NCBI GenBank assembly: GCA_032719365.1
Contig: CM064873.1
Location: 3,134,501 to 3,198,500 of the forward strand
Length of the DNA stretch: 64,000 nucleotides
Direction of reading: 5' to 3'
Origin: Prinsepia uniflora
Taxonomy: Eukaryota; Streptophyta; Magnoliopsida; Rosales; Rosaceae
In this document: positions 49,502 to 59,755 of the stretch, one piece after another
Layout of the letters: each line of letters opens with the position of its first letter
How positions within the stretch are numbered: position 1 is the first letter of the stretch
Translations under genes and position numbers: made by a program
The notes under the pieces: generated by a model
Told to the model about the DNA's origin: nothing
The model's input: only the letters and a program-made list of their open reading frames with translations
Databases searched by the model: none

Positions 49502-52106
49502 AGTGGTATCAGAGCAGGTTTTGCTCCTTTGTGCGCGAAGGACGAGGGTGTGATGTCTCTTTGGGCTGCAGTTCCGTTGTCAACCTGATAGATAGTTTTG
49601 GGTTGTATGGTGAATTGGGTGTGTTTGGCCCGATACGCCGTGCATTGATGCGATTCAACCCAGGTGGGGTTGTATACGATTAACTGGTAATGTGGGACCG
49701 TCGGTTCGGTCATGTGATGATGGATTGTTGTGCCACTGGGCACAGCTAGGTTCAGGGAACCCCATTTGATTGGAAATGCGAAACTCAGTTGAGTATTGGT
49801 CTAAGTTTTGGACCCTAGTAGTGTTGGCTAGTGTACGGGGGTTGGTGCATCGGAGTTAGCCGATGACCTTCGTGGTGGAACCCACGATGGAACCCACGTT
49901 GAGTTGACGATTGGATTGGATTGGACGTCTATACGATGTCAGGACCGCAGAGTCGGTCAGGTTGTGGATTTTACTGCAAAAGGCAGTTGGGTTCGGTGGA
50001 ACCCTAGGGTGTGACCTTGGAACCCTAATTTATAATTGATGGACCGAAAGGTGAACCTTAAGTGAGAACTTGTGCTGCGACGAGCGGCTGAGGTCATGGA
50101 TGACCATGTGGATGACTCTAGTGAGTCTAGTCTGGATTATGGGATTCGATCCACGGATGCGGTTATGAGATAAAATATGGAATCCTGTTTTGGATCGAAT
50201 ATTAGTATGATGTGTGGATACGGATCTTGACAACGATGACTGTTGGTCGACAGTTGTGTCGAGATGACTGGCTATCGAGGGTATTTTGTGTGGCTTTGAT
50301 ACTTGGGGACGTTCAGGGAACGTTCATTATCCTGATGTGCCAGTGGTCAAATTGGAGGTACCCATAGTCGTGGGGTACGAGTGGTGTTACGGGATCGTCG
50401 TTCGTAATGAATGGAGATCCAGGGTAACAACTTTGCACACAGTGTGCTAGCATGGATGTTCGTGTGCTAGCATGGATGTTCGTGTGCTATGTATGGATGT
50501 TGGTATGGTGATACCTTTGTGCCAATACTGGTATGGATGCATGTGTGCTGATACTAGTGTTGATGATGGTGCGTTGGTGCTGGTACTAGCGCTGGTGCTG
50601 GTGTCAGAAATTGTGTTGACAATGAGCCACCAGTTGGGGTGTGACTCTGTCATAATGGACCGATGATTGGTATCTGCGACTCAGTGGTGGTTGAGTCTGG
50701 GACTGGATGGGATCCAGTGGAGGTTGTGTCGTGTTGGGATAAGTCCTAACAGATATATGATGACAGGTGATGAACGGATAAAATGGTATGATTGAAACTT
50801 GGGGAATCTAGGGACGATGTTCCCTATGTCATACGAGTTGGTGGATTTGGGGAGTTGTGGTCAACTCCGAGATTGGTAAGTTTGTGTACTTCTTATATCC
50901 CCTGAGAGTACCAGGAAATTATTGGAATTGGAAAAGTCGGGGAAACCATTCGTGGTATTGATGTGGGATTTTGTGATTGTGAATCACTTGGAACCTGAGG
51001 ATTGAACCTGTTTAGGTCGAGATGTGAGACGAAGGCAGTATGGTATGCACATCCAGGCAGTGTTGTGGATATCCCGTTCGGAATCGGGATGTGTGCATAC
51101 ATGATTATTGACGGACGTGAGGTCCGAGTAATGAATTGATTTTGGACACGTGGTGGTCCAAGTGAGGTATGGACGTGGGCAGTCCAGCGGTTGGACTTGA
51201 CATCTCATTGGGAGCATGTCTGTTTCCAACATGGTTGGAACTCCCGATCTGGGGAGAGTTGTGATTGGGGGAACGAGAGGAGTGCTCGTTTCCGCATCAG
51301 TGATTGGTATTCCGAAGTCATTAGGGTTGACTTCATATTTTCCTGCCGTGGCAGACGATGATTGTTGCTACCAGTACGTTGAGCGTGTATTGGTAGGTGG
51401 ACCCAGGTTTGGCCTTGGGTCATTGGACACAAGCAGTTGGATATGGTTTTGGATTTGGTGGTGAAATGCGAGGTCATCTTTCCACCAAGGGAAATTTGGC
51501 GAAGGATTCAATTGAGGGTGTAAGACCCTACGATCAGCTTTCAGATGGATTGTTAGCTATGTGAGCATGTGTGGATCCTAGGTGGATCTGATTTGCGATG
51601 TTGTCGACTTTGGATGACGTGACGATCTAGGATTGTATTGTTACTTGTCGGGTGACGTAGCGATAGATCTGGAGTGTAATCTCGATGATCCAGATGGGTG
51701 GAGAGTTTATCACTCTTACCTTGGTATGTGAGTCGTAAATGACGGGACTGAACTTCTTTTCGGAGTGAGTCCATATGGTTGTTACTCGGTTGAGTAGGTT
51801 TCCGATGTGGTCAGATTTTGTCAACCTTTGACGTGTGGATATTGGGATTGGCTTCCCTATGAAGTCAATCGAGTGTTTTGGAGAGGCAACCGATAGGTTC
51901 GGTTTTGTTACGTCTTGGTGGACGTAAACGAGATTTTGGGTTTTGGAATCGAATTTCTGGGTGACGATTCAGGATTCGATTGCAAAGCTCGAAAATGGAT
52001 TACTGGATTTGGGTACGGAATGGTTATTCCAATGCTAGCTTACGGAATAATGATTTCGGATTCGGATCTGGAACTGGAATAAAAATGTGATGTTTGGGTT
52101 CGGATT
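49502..52106 (+). mobile_element. Element B, interior 3 (truncated)
   Basis: Repeats interior 2 from its primer site up to TTCGGATTCGGGATTT. It then switches to element A LTR sequence (CAGACGGGAAAAACGG). The rest of the interior and the expected last LTR are gone. The 9-bp CGGGATTTC at the junction (52107-52115) occurs in both parents. Confidence 0.9.
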
Positions 52107-52779
52107 CGGGATTTCAGACGGGAAAAACGGGCTGGTTGTCGCCGGTGATGCAGGGTGTCGATCAGTGGATGATGGTGGTGCTGTGGGTGGTCGTCTGGTG
52201 CGATGAGGGTGGCTGGTTCGATCGTCTGGTTTGAGAGAAAATGGAAGGAGAAGCACGGGTGATGGGGGGATGTATGTGTTTGTGTGTGTTTGGGAGAAAA
52301 CAGAGGATGATCGTGCATGAATAAGGAAAGCAGATGAAAATGGAGGGCTGGGATTCATTTTGGGCAGAAATCCAATGGCTGGAAACAAATGGAGGGAAAT
52401 TAATTAATATAAAATGGGTTAAATAGTGTAATGTTGCTTTATTGGAATAGTATAGGCTTGGATGGGTGACACTTGTCACCAATCCACTGGTTGGATTTAA
52501 ATATTAGTTTGGCACGGATTCCCGTAATAAATTAATATTTTATTCCGTTGTTCTCGGTTCGTAATTTCCGCTAAAACGCTTCCTTGACCATAACTTCTTC
52601 ATACGAACTCCGATTTCGGCGTGCCGCCTGTCTACGGATTCGTGACGTCCCGACCTACGTTATAGTCATGGGTCAAAGTCCAAATTGTTTCCCGGGTCAA
52701 AAGTCAAAGTTTCCCCCCTTCAGGGGCAAAATAGCCTTTTTACATTAAAATATTAGTATTCTCGGTTCGGGTCGTTACA
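52107..52779 (-). repeat. Element A 3' LTR, proximal part
   Basis: Matches 61706-62289 of the 5' LTR and ends TCGGGTCGTTACA. It has about 89 bp near 52490-52580 that the 5' LTR lacks, flanked there by CTGGTT and CCTTGACC. The 5' LTR portion 61080-61705 has no counterpart on this side. Confidence 0.9.
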
Positions 52780-52792
52780 ACCTACCCACCTT
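52780..52792 (-). other. Polypurine tract of element A
   Basis: On the minus strand AAGGTGGGTAGGT directly precedes the TGTAACGACCCG start of the 3' LTR. This is the usual plus-strand primer position of an LTR retroelement. Confidence 0.8.
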
Positions 52793-52814
52793 ACAGAAAT
52801 TTCATCCTCGAAAT

Positions 52815-54113
52815 TTACTCAAACAAGTGTGGGTACTGCCCTCTCATCAATTCTTCGGGTTCCCATGTCGCTTCCTCCACCTCGTGGTTCCGCCATAGTA
52901 CCTTAACCAAAGAAATCGTCTTGTTCCTTAAGACCTTTTCCTTCCGATCCAAAATCTGCACTGGCCGTTCCTCGAAACTCAAATCTGTCATCAGTTCCAG
53001 TGGTTGCTCTGGCAGTGCATGAGAGTCATCCCGAAGATACTTCCGTAGCATCGATACATGAAATACGTCATGTACTCGGGAAAGCTCCGAGGGTAGTGCT
53101 AAACGATAAGCCACTGGACCAATCCTCTCGACAATCTCATATGGCCCGATATAACGAGGACTCAATCTCCCACGTCGTCCAAATCGGAGAATCCCTTTCC
53201 ATGGCGATAACTTTAAAAAGACAAAGTCACCCACCTCGAACTCCAAATCTCGGATCCGCCGATCCGCATAGCTTTTCTGACGATCCTGGGCCGCCTTCAA
53301 TCTTTCCCGAATAACCCGAACTGTCTCCTGGGTCATATCCATCAGATCTGGCCCCACTGCGGTTCTTTCTCCGATCTCCATCCAGCATACCGGTGTTCTG
53401 CACTGTCGACCATACAGTGCCTCATAGGGTGCCATCCCTATACTCGCATGGTAGCTGTTATTGTAGGCAAACTCCATCAATGGCAATCGATCAGCCCACG
53501 AATCCTGGAATTGCAACACACAGGCTCTCATCATGTCCTCGAGAGTTTGTATTGTCCTTTCAGACTGTCCGTCGGTCTGTGGGTGGAATGCTGTACTGAA
53601 GTGAAATTTCGTACCCAAAGTAGTCTATAGACTCCTCCAAAACCTGGATGTGAAACGCGGATCCCGATCCGACACGATCGACTCTGGGGTACCGTGTAGT
53701 CGGATGATCTCATTAATGAATAGCTGGGCCAAACGGTTGAGCTTGTACGTCTCACGTACAGGCAGAAAATGCGCTGATTTAGTCAACCGGTCCACTATTA
53801 CCCAGACCCCATCAACTCCACTCCTTATCTTCGGTAACTTGAAGACAAAGTCCATTATAATATGATCCCACTTCCATTGTGGAATTGGAAGTGGCTGCAT
53901 AGCCCCATACGGACGCTGCCGTTCTGCCTTGACCTGCTGACAGATCAAACATTTGCTGACAAACTCAGCTATCTCCCTTTTCATCCCTGGCCACCAATAA
54001 TAGTCCCGGAGGGTACGGTACATCTTTGTCCCTCCTGGATGCATAGCATAGGCCGAACTGTGGGCCTCGTCTAAAATCTCTCTCCTCAACTCTGGTACCG
54101 CAGGTACACACAA
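52815..54113 (-). pseudogene. Element A integrase and chromodomain region, with in-frame TAG
   Basis: The first part (54113-53625) has the HHCC zinc region (AMHPGGTKMYRT, then CLICQQVKAE) and the integrase core with WDHIIMDF, IVDRLTKSAHF and IVSDRDPRF. An in-frame TAG at 53627-53625 interrupts the core just after FWRSL. The same frame continues (53624-52815) with HPQTDGQSERTIQTLEDMMRA, carrying the catalytic Glu, then the GPY/F-like region (RYIGPYEIVERIGPVAYRL). A C-terminal chromodomain-like segment follows (about the last 50 codons, EEATWEPEELM). The chromodomain is what places this in the chromoviruses. Another in-frame TAG at 54182-54180 separates this part from RNase H. Confidence 0.9.
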
Positions 54114-54179
54114 TCTCCCAAGCTTTACTAATGCTCCATCGCCCCTGACGGAGAAATCTTGTCTCTGTCCGGATTCAAC

Positions 54180-54656
54180 CTAGTTCCTGTAGTCACAGAG
54201 TATATGGTCCTGTAGTTGAGCCTCGATGATCCTGTCGACCAACACGGGTCGCACATGGAAGCTAGCCAACAAGGCTCCCTGATCGTCCATCCCTAACATA
54301 ACTCCGCTCTTCCGAAGTTCCACTAACAAAGGAAGATACACCAATCTCAAATGCGCAACTGATCCCGCTGACTTCCTACTAAGTGCATCGGCTACGACAT
54401 TTGCCTTGCGAGGATGGTACTCGATGGTACAATCATAATCCTTCAACAATTCCAACCATCTCCACTGTCTCATGTTGAGTTCCTTCTGAGTGAACAAATG
54501 TTTAAGACTCTGGTGATCGGTGAATATTCGGCATGTCACACCGAACAAATGATGTCTCCAAATCTTTAGAGCATGAACCACCGCCGCCAATTCCAAATCA
54601 TGAGTAGGGTAGTTCAACTCGTGTGTCTTCAGCTGCCGGGATGCGTAAGCAATCAC
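54180..54656 (-). pseudogene. Element A RNase H, C-terminal part, downstream of solo LTR
   Basis: Continues the RNase H domain broken at 57058: IAYASRQLKTHELNYPTHD, then RIFTDHQSLKHLF and the connection to integrase. It ends at an in-frame TAG (54182-54180). The upstream half lies beyond the solo LTR. The break falls exactly at the 5-bp target duplication. Confidence 0.9.
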
Positions 54657-54660
54657 TTTT

Positions 54661-57057
54661 TGACAGGACCCATCCGAATCCCCTCGGGATTACCGTGGAA
54701 TGTGCCCTGCTCCCGTCCAACAAGGGGTGTCGGACAAGGGATAACCAAGAGCCACTGCCCAAACGGGGCATCCAGAGTGCGCAAGGATCGATGGAGGAGG
54801 TGTGCAATGTCCCAGTCCCTGCTGCAATCACATCCGTGATCAACCTGAAGGGCATTAAAACCAAAAGCTGTGAGTGGACAAAAACCATTAAGTTTACCAA
54901 ATACATTTATAAGACATTTATGCCCTCCAATAAAAACGTATGCATGCCACGAAAAACCAGTAACCAAAACGTTTGCTCAACCGAGCCATTAGGGCCTTAG
55001 CCCAAAAACCGTTAACCAAAAACCAAGTGTGGGAACTCAGCCCAAAACTGTGGAATACCACCACCATACATATTAAAACCATGTGGGTCACCACCCACGA
55101 CCATAGATGAACATCAATTCAAAAATCCAAAACCATTTAGGGTCCCCGACCCTACATACCATTTCATAACCAATAATCCATTTTTACCACATAACACATA
55201 TCCAACCAACAAGCCATTTTATTCATTAATCCATATTTTACCATTACCATCACCAGCATCCCAGATGCTTAGCGTCCCAGACGCTAGACGTCCCTGACGT
55301 CATATCTCACGGTTTCATAAGCTACGCGTGCTGCCCGGGGTCTCTCCGGGTCCATATATCTGACATCCCTGATGTCTGACGTCCCAGACGTCAATCATAG
55401 CAATCCTGCTCCTGAGTCATCATACGGTCCGGCTGCTCCGAATAATGACCCCTCGCAGGCAATGCACCGTGACTTCCCCAGTGTCCCGGACATCTGGAGG
55501 AGACCATCATATATCCTTGTATCCAGATGGTATATGGAAAACAGTTTTATTTAATCCTTTTATCACATTATTACCATTGGGCCCTGCCCGAAATTTCCAT
55601 AAAACCACATAATTCCATTTAGGGTCCTTGACCCAAAATCACCATTATAAAATATAGGGTCCCTGACCCGAAATCACATTTATTATCCAACTGGGCCTCA
55701 TGCCCGATTTTATGAACCACTGGGCCCACGGCCCGATTTGTAAACCAACTGGGCCCGCAGCCCGACTTATAAACCAACTGGGCCCACGGCCCGAATTCAT
55801 AAATCAACTGGGCCCCTGGCCCGATAACATAACTCAAATGGGTCTCAGCCCGATTTCATACCAACTGGGCCCCTGGCCCGATTTCATTAACCAACTGGGC
55901 CCCCGGCCCGATTCTCAAATGGACTCCAAGTCCGAAATTTCCAAAACAAGTGGGCCTCAAGCCCGAGTTTATATTTCCAAATTTCAAAACCATTTCATCA
56001 TATTATATATTTAACCACAAGCACGCAAAACCACAAATAAACCGTTAATCCCGATATACGTGAAATACGGAAAACACCTCGAAATACGTGCAACATACCC
56101 GAAATCAATGCTCACAAATACCATCATAGAAATCATGTATATAAACCATATAACACATTTAAGCATGCATAGGATTTATAAAACCAAAGTCCACTCACAG
56201 ACCGTTTTAACGGTATGCCTCGATACGCGTGCCACCGGCCCTCCCGGGCCACACCACTATCACCGGGACTCCCAATCCTGTCCAAATCACATTAGAGGGT
56301 TACTAACCTCATCATTAACATCCTATCAAAGTCCCGTAATTTTCCCGAATTTTTACTTATTTTTAAACTTAATTTAAAACCTTCGGACATCCCGAACAAT
56401 ATCGAGACGGTGTCCGATCGACACGAAACCAATTCCAAAATGTCCGTTACATTAAATAGGACAGAAGTCATGTTGACCTCACCTCGAGATTCGTGCCCAC
56501 GCGCCGCCGTGAGTGGCTGCGCGTGAAACCCACGCGTCTGCTACAGTGCATCGTCCTAACCCGTATGTCTGGTAAACGGGTCCAGTTTACCCGCGAGACG
56601 ACCCGGTTCCAAGTCCATCAATTCGATCCTAATTCCTTCAATTGATCATTCCATTAGCTTCGTTTTAAGTCCAATCATAAGTCTGTAACATCAATTACAC
56701 GATAACTTACCCAAATTCCATCGATTCCACGATGAACACGAAGAACACCCAGGTTACTGTGCGATCATGGAACTCCCTCAATTGCTGCAGGTTTCATCCA
56801 ATTGATGATTCCAGAAGCATCAACGGACCCTGAGGAACAATTCCCCCACATCAATTGCATCAAACCGGTGCTCAAACGTCACGACTCAAACTCGAGTACC
56901 GTCACTGTTCAACAATGGAGTTCCATCGATCTCGATCGGTTTCCTTCAATTGATGAACCCAGAAGCATCGTGGGATCATGAGGAGTCATTTCCCCACAAC
57001 AATTGAGTCAATCGCAGCTCCATTCTCCATCGATCTCGTTCGGGACGGGTCGTTACA
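54661..57057 (-). mobile_element. Solo LTR inserted in the RNase H region of element A
   Basis: 2397 bp, plus-strand ends TGACAGGACCCATCCGAATC and GGACGGGTCGTTACA, flanked by CTTTT (54656-54660 and 57058-57062). Same subfamily as the solo LTR at 32866-36126 but lacking about 0.9 kb near its right-hand end, where it jumps from CAATTGAGTCAATCGCAG to GGGACGGGTCG. It holds the palindromic minisatellite at about 55690-55970. Confidence 0.93.
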
Positions 57058-58873
57058 CTTTTCCATTCTGCATCAATACACAACCCAAACCCTGCAGCGA
57101 TGCATCACTATATACCACGAACTCTCCACTGATGTCTGGTAATGCAAGGACAGGTGCAGTGGTTAATCGGAACTTTAATTCCTGTAAACTCTGTTCACAC
57201 TGGTCGTCCCATACAAACTTCACCCCTTTCCGGGTTAACCGAGTCAAAGGTGCGGCAATCTGGGAGAAACCCTCCACGAATCTCCGATAGTAGCCTGCTA
57301 ACCCAACAAAACTTCGCACTTCCGTCACCGTGGTCGGTCTTGGCCAATTTGTCACAGCCTCCGTTTTCTGAGGATCCACACTTATCCCCTCGGGTGATAT
57401 AATGTGACCCAAGAATCCAATACTATTTAGCCAGAATTGACACTTGCTTAACTTAGCATACAGCTGTTCCTGTCGTAGTTTACCCAATACCATTCGTAAG
57501 TGCTCCTCATGAGCCCTGACACTCTTGGAATACACCAAGATTTCGTCAATAAACACGATCACAAATTTATCCAAGTATGCTCGAAAAACTCGATTCATCA
57601 AGTCCATGAATGCAGCTGGTGCATTCGTCAGTCCAAAGGGCATCACCAAGAACTCATAATGCCCATACCTCGTTCGAAAAGCTGTTTTCTGAACATCCCC
57701 CTCAGCTATTCTCAGTTGATGGTATCCTGACCTCAGATCTATCTTGGTGAAATATCGTGCTCCTCGTAACTGATCGAACAAATCATCGATCCTGGGTAAG
57801 GGATACTGATTCTTTACCGTAGCCTTGTTCAACTGCCTATAATCCACACACAACCGTAAACTACCCTCCCTCTTTTTCACAAATAAGACCGGCGCTCCCC
57901 ATGGTGATGTACTGGGTCGGATAAACCCTAGATCCACCAGTTCCTGTAATTGAATTTTCAATTCCCGTAGTTCTGCCGGTGCCATACGATACGGTGCTTG
58001 TGAAATCGGTCGAGTCCCGGGGAGTAACTCGATCGTAAAGTCGATCTCCCTGGGTGGTGGTAATCCAGGTAAATCCCCTGGAAAGACATCAGGAAATTTC
58101 CGCACAATCGGAATATCCTCAATACTCAAAGATTCATCTGTAGACTCTACCACATAAGCAAGATAACCCTGACACCCCTTCTGTAAAAGTTTTGTAGCTG
58201 TGAGTGCAGATATTACCTTGGGTGATGCGTCTCCACACTCCCCCTGAAATATCACTTCCGGTAATCCCGAACCTCTCAAAGTCAACCGCATATTACTACA
58301 GTCGATGAGCGAATTGTACTCCGACAACCAATCAACTCCAAGTATCACATCGAAGTCGTGCACATTCATCAGAATTAAGTCGGCCGGAAATTCGACTCCC
58401 TCAATCTCCACAGGACAAGCTCGTATTTCCTGGTTCACTTGGTAGGTCACACCCATCGGTGTCCCCACTCCCATCTCGTGCTCAAGTGCGGTCACCTCAC
58501 AGCCCAACAGACTCGCACAACGCGGTGAAATAAAAGAATGAGTTGCCCCCGAATCCATCAATGCACGAACAACCATGCCATAAATATGTGCAGTACCTGT
58601 CAACACTCCTGGAATGGATCTGGCCTGCTGCTGGGTAACAGCATAGACACGAGCCATAGACTCTGCAGGTCGTCCCCGTCCTCTAGCTCCTCGATCACGG
58701 CCACGCACAACACCGCGTGTCCGGATGCTGTCAGTCTGGGAGGCTGAGCTCTGTGCTGGCGTAGTACTACCTCGAATCAGTGGACACTCAGAAGCATAGT
58801 GCCCCGGCTCACCACAAGCGAAGCAAGTGACCTCCCTAGGTCGACCCGAGTATCCTCCCGGTGAGATGCTCAT
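57058..58873 (-). pseudogene. Element A protease, RT and RNase H start (interrupted)
   Basis: An open stretch of about 605 codons. Zinc knuckle CFACGEPGHYASEC at residues 17-30, aspartic protease DSGATHSF (Asp 107), RT from about 280 (LRLCVDYRQLNK, YHQLRI, FLVMPFGLTNAP), then RNase H start (VVYSDAS, about 587-592) to GKV, where the solo LTR cuts in. The RT catalytic box reads FIDE (441-444) where the family has FIDD, so the second Asp is Glu (codon 57544-57542). This change would be expected to damage RT. The first Met is internal; the true gag-pol frame begins upstream, in the gag region. Confidence 0.93.
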
Positions 58874-59649
58874 CGGTGAGTACGGCCGCTACCAAGCTCC
58901 AGAACGTTGTCCAGACCACTGAGGACTCCTGAACTGACCAGAACGTCCTCGGCTGCCAGAAGACGAAGATCCACCAGAATGTCCGCCCTTCGAGCCACGA
59001 GGCCCGAGAATCCCAAGTGTGGGCGATCACGTCGCCGTGTCTCCCCCTCAGCTCGCTGACGTGCCAGGATATTGTTCTCAACCCTGGTCGCCGCATCAGT
59101 CAGATCCCTCATGGAAGCAAAGGGCGTTGCAGTCACCATCGCCTGAATCTCAGGTCGCAGGCCCCACTCAAATCTGCGACATCGATCTGCCTCGGTGATC
59201 ACGAAGTTCTCAGCAAAACGAGACAACATCAGGAAGGTCTCCTCGTACTCTGCTACAGTCTGATCTCCCTGCCGGAGTTGCAGAAACTCCGCCTCACGGG
59301 CGTTGCAGAACGACCGTGGATAGAACTGGTTGAGAAACCGCTCTCGGAAGGTCTCCCATGGAATGGTGTGAACGGTCCAGCCGGCCAGGACAAGGTTATG
59401 CCACCATCGATAGGCGCTCCCATCCAGTAGGAAAGTCGCCAGTACGACACGCTCCTCCGGTGGACAGTGCATGACCTCGAAAATCCTCTCCCAGCGGTCA
59501 ATCCACTGGTGTGCTTCCTCGGGGTCGGTTCCCCCACTGAAATGCGTAGCACCCAGGCGCTGAGCCCGCTCAATGCTCGCAGTGTCTCCATTTCCTCCAT
59601 TGCCCTCGTCAACACGTGCACGGGGTTCACGTCGGGGAGGCATATCCAA
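58870..59649 (-). pseudogene. Element A gag (frameshifted before the zinc knuckle)
   Basis: 260 codons from MDMPPRREPRARV. It has the retrotransposon gag core (THFSGGTDPEEAHQWIDRWE, RWWHNLVLAGW, FYPRSFCNAREAEFLQLRQG, RRFEWGLRPEI). The frame that leads into the zinc knuckle is a different one in the last 40 codons. A frameshift near 59010-58990 and a TAG at about 58885 in the continuing frame therefore separate gag from pol. The start is about 110 bp from the end of the 5' LTR and just after the primer site, as expected. Confidence 0.88.
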
Positions 59650-59740
59650 CTGTTAAGAGGCAAACAGGTTAAAAGACATCGAAAGCGACCATGTACAAAG
59701 TACAAACCGCTAACCTAGTACTCTGACTACTAATCCTAAT

Positions 59741-59753
59741 GCTCTGATACCAA
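59741..59753 (-). other. Primer-binding site of element A
   Basis: TTGGTATCAGAGC on the minus strand, two bases after the LTR end. Complementary to initiator tRNA-Met, and the same primer type as element B. Confidence 0.9.
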
Positions 59754-59755
59754 GC

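Noticed and set aside
52035..52482. Minus-strand frames of 92-117 codons (also at 61681-62081)
   Set aside because: They sit in the element A LTR, and the left ones run across the microhomology junction. Pro/Ser/His-rich text with no family resemblance.
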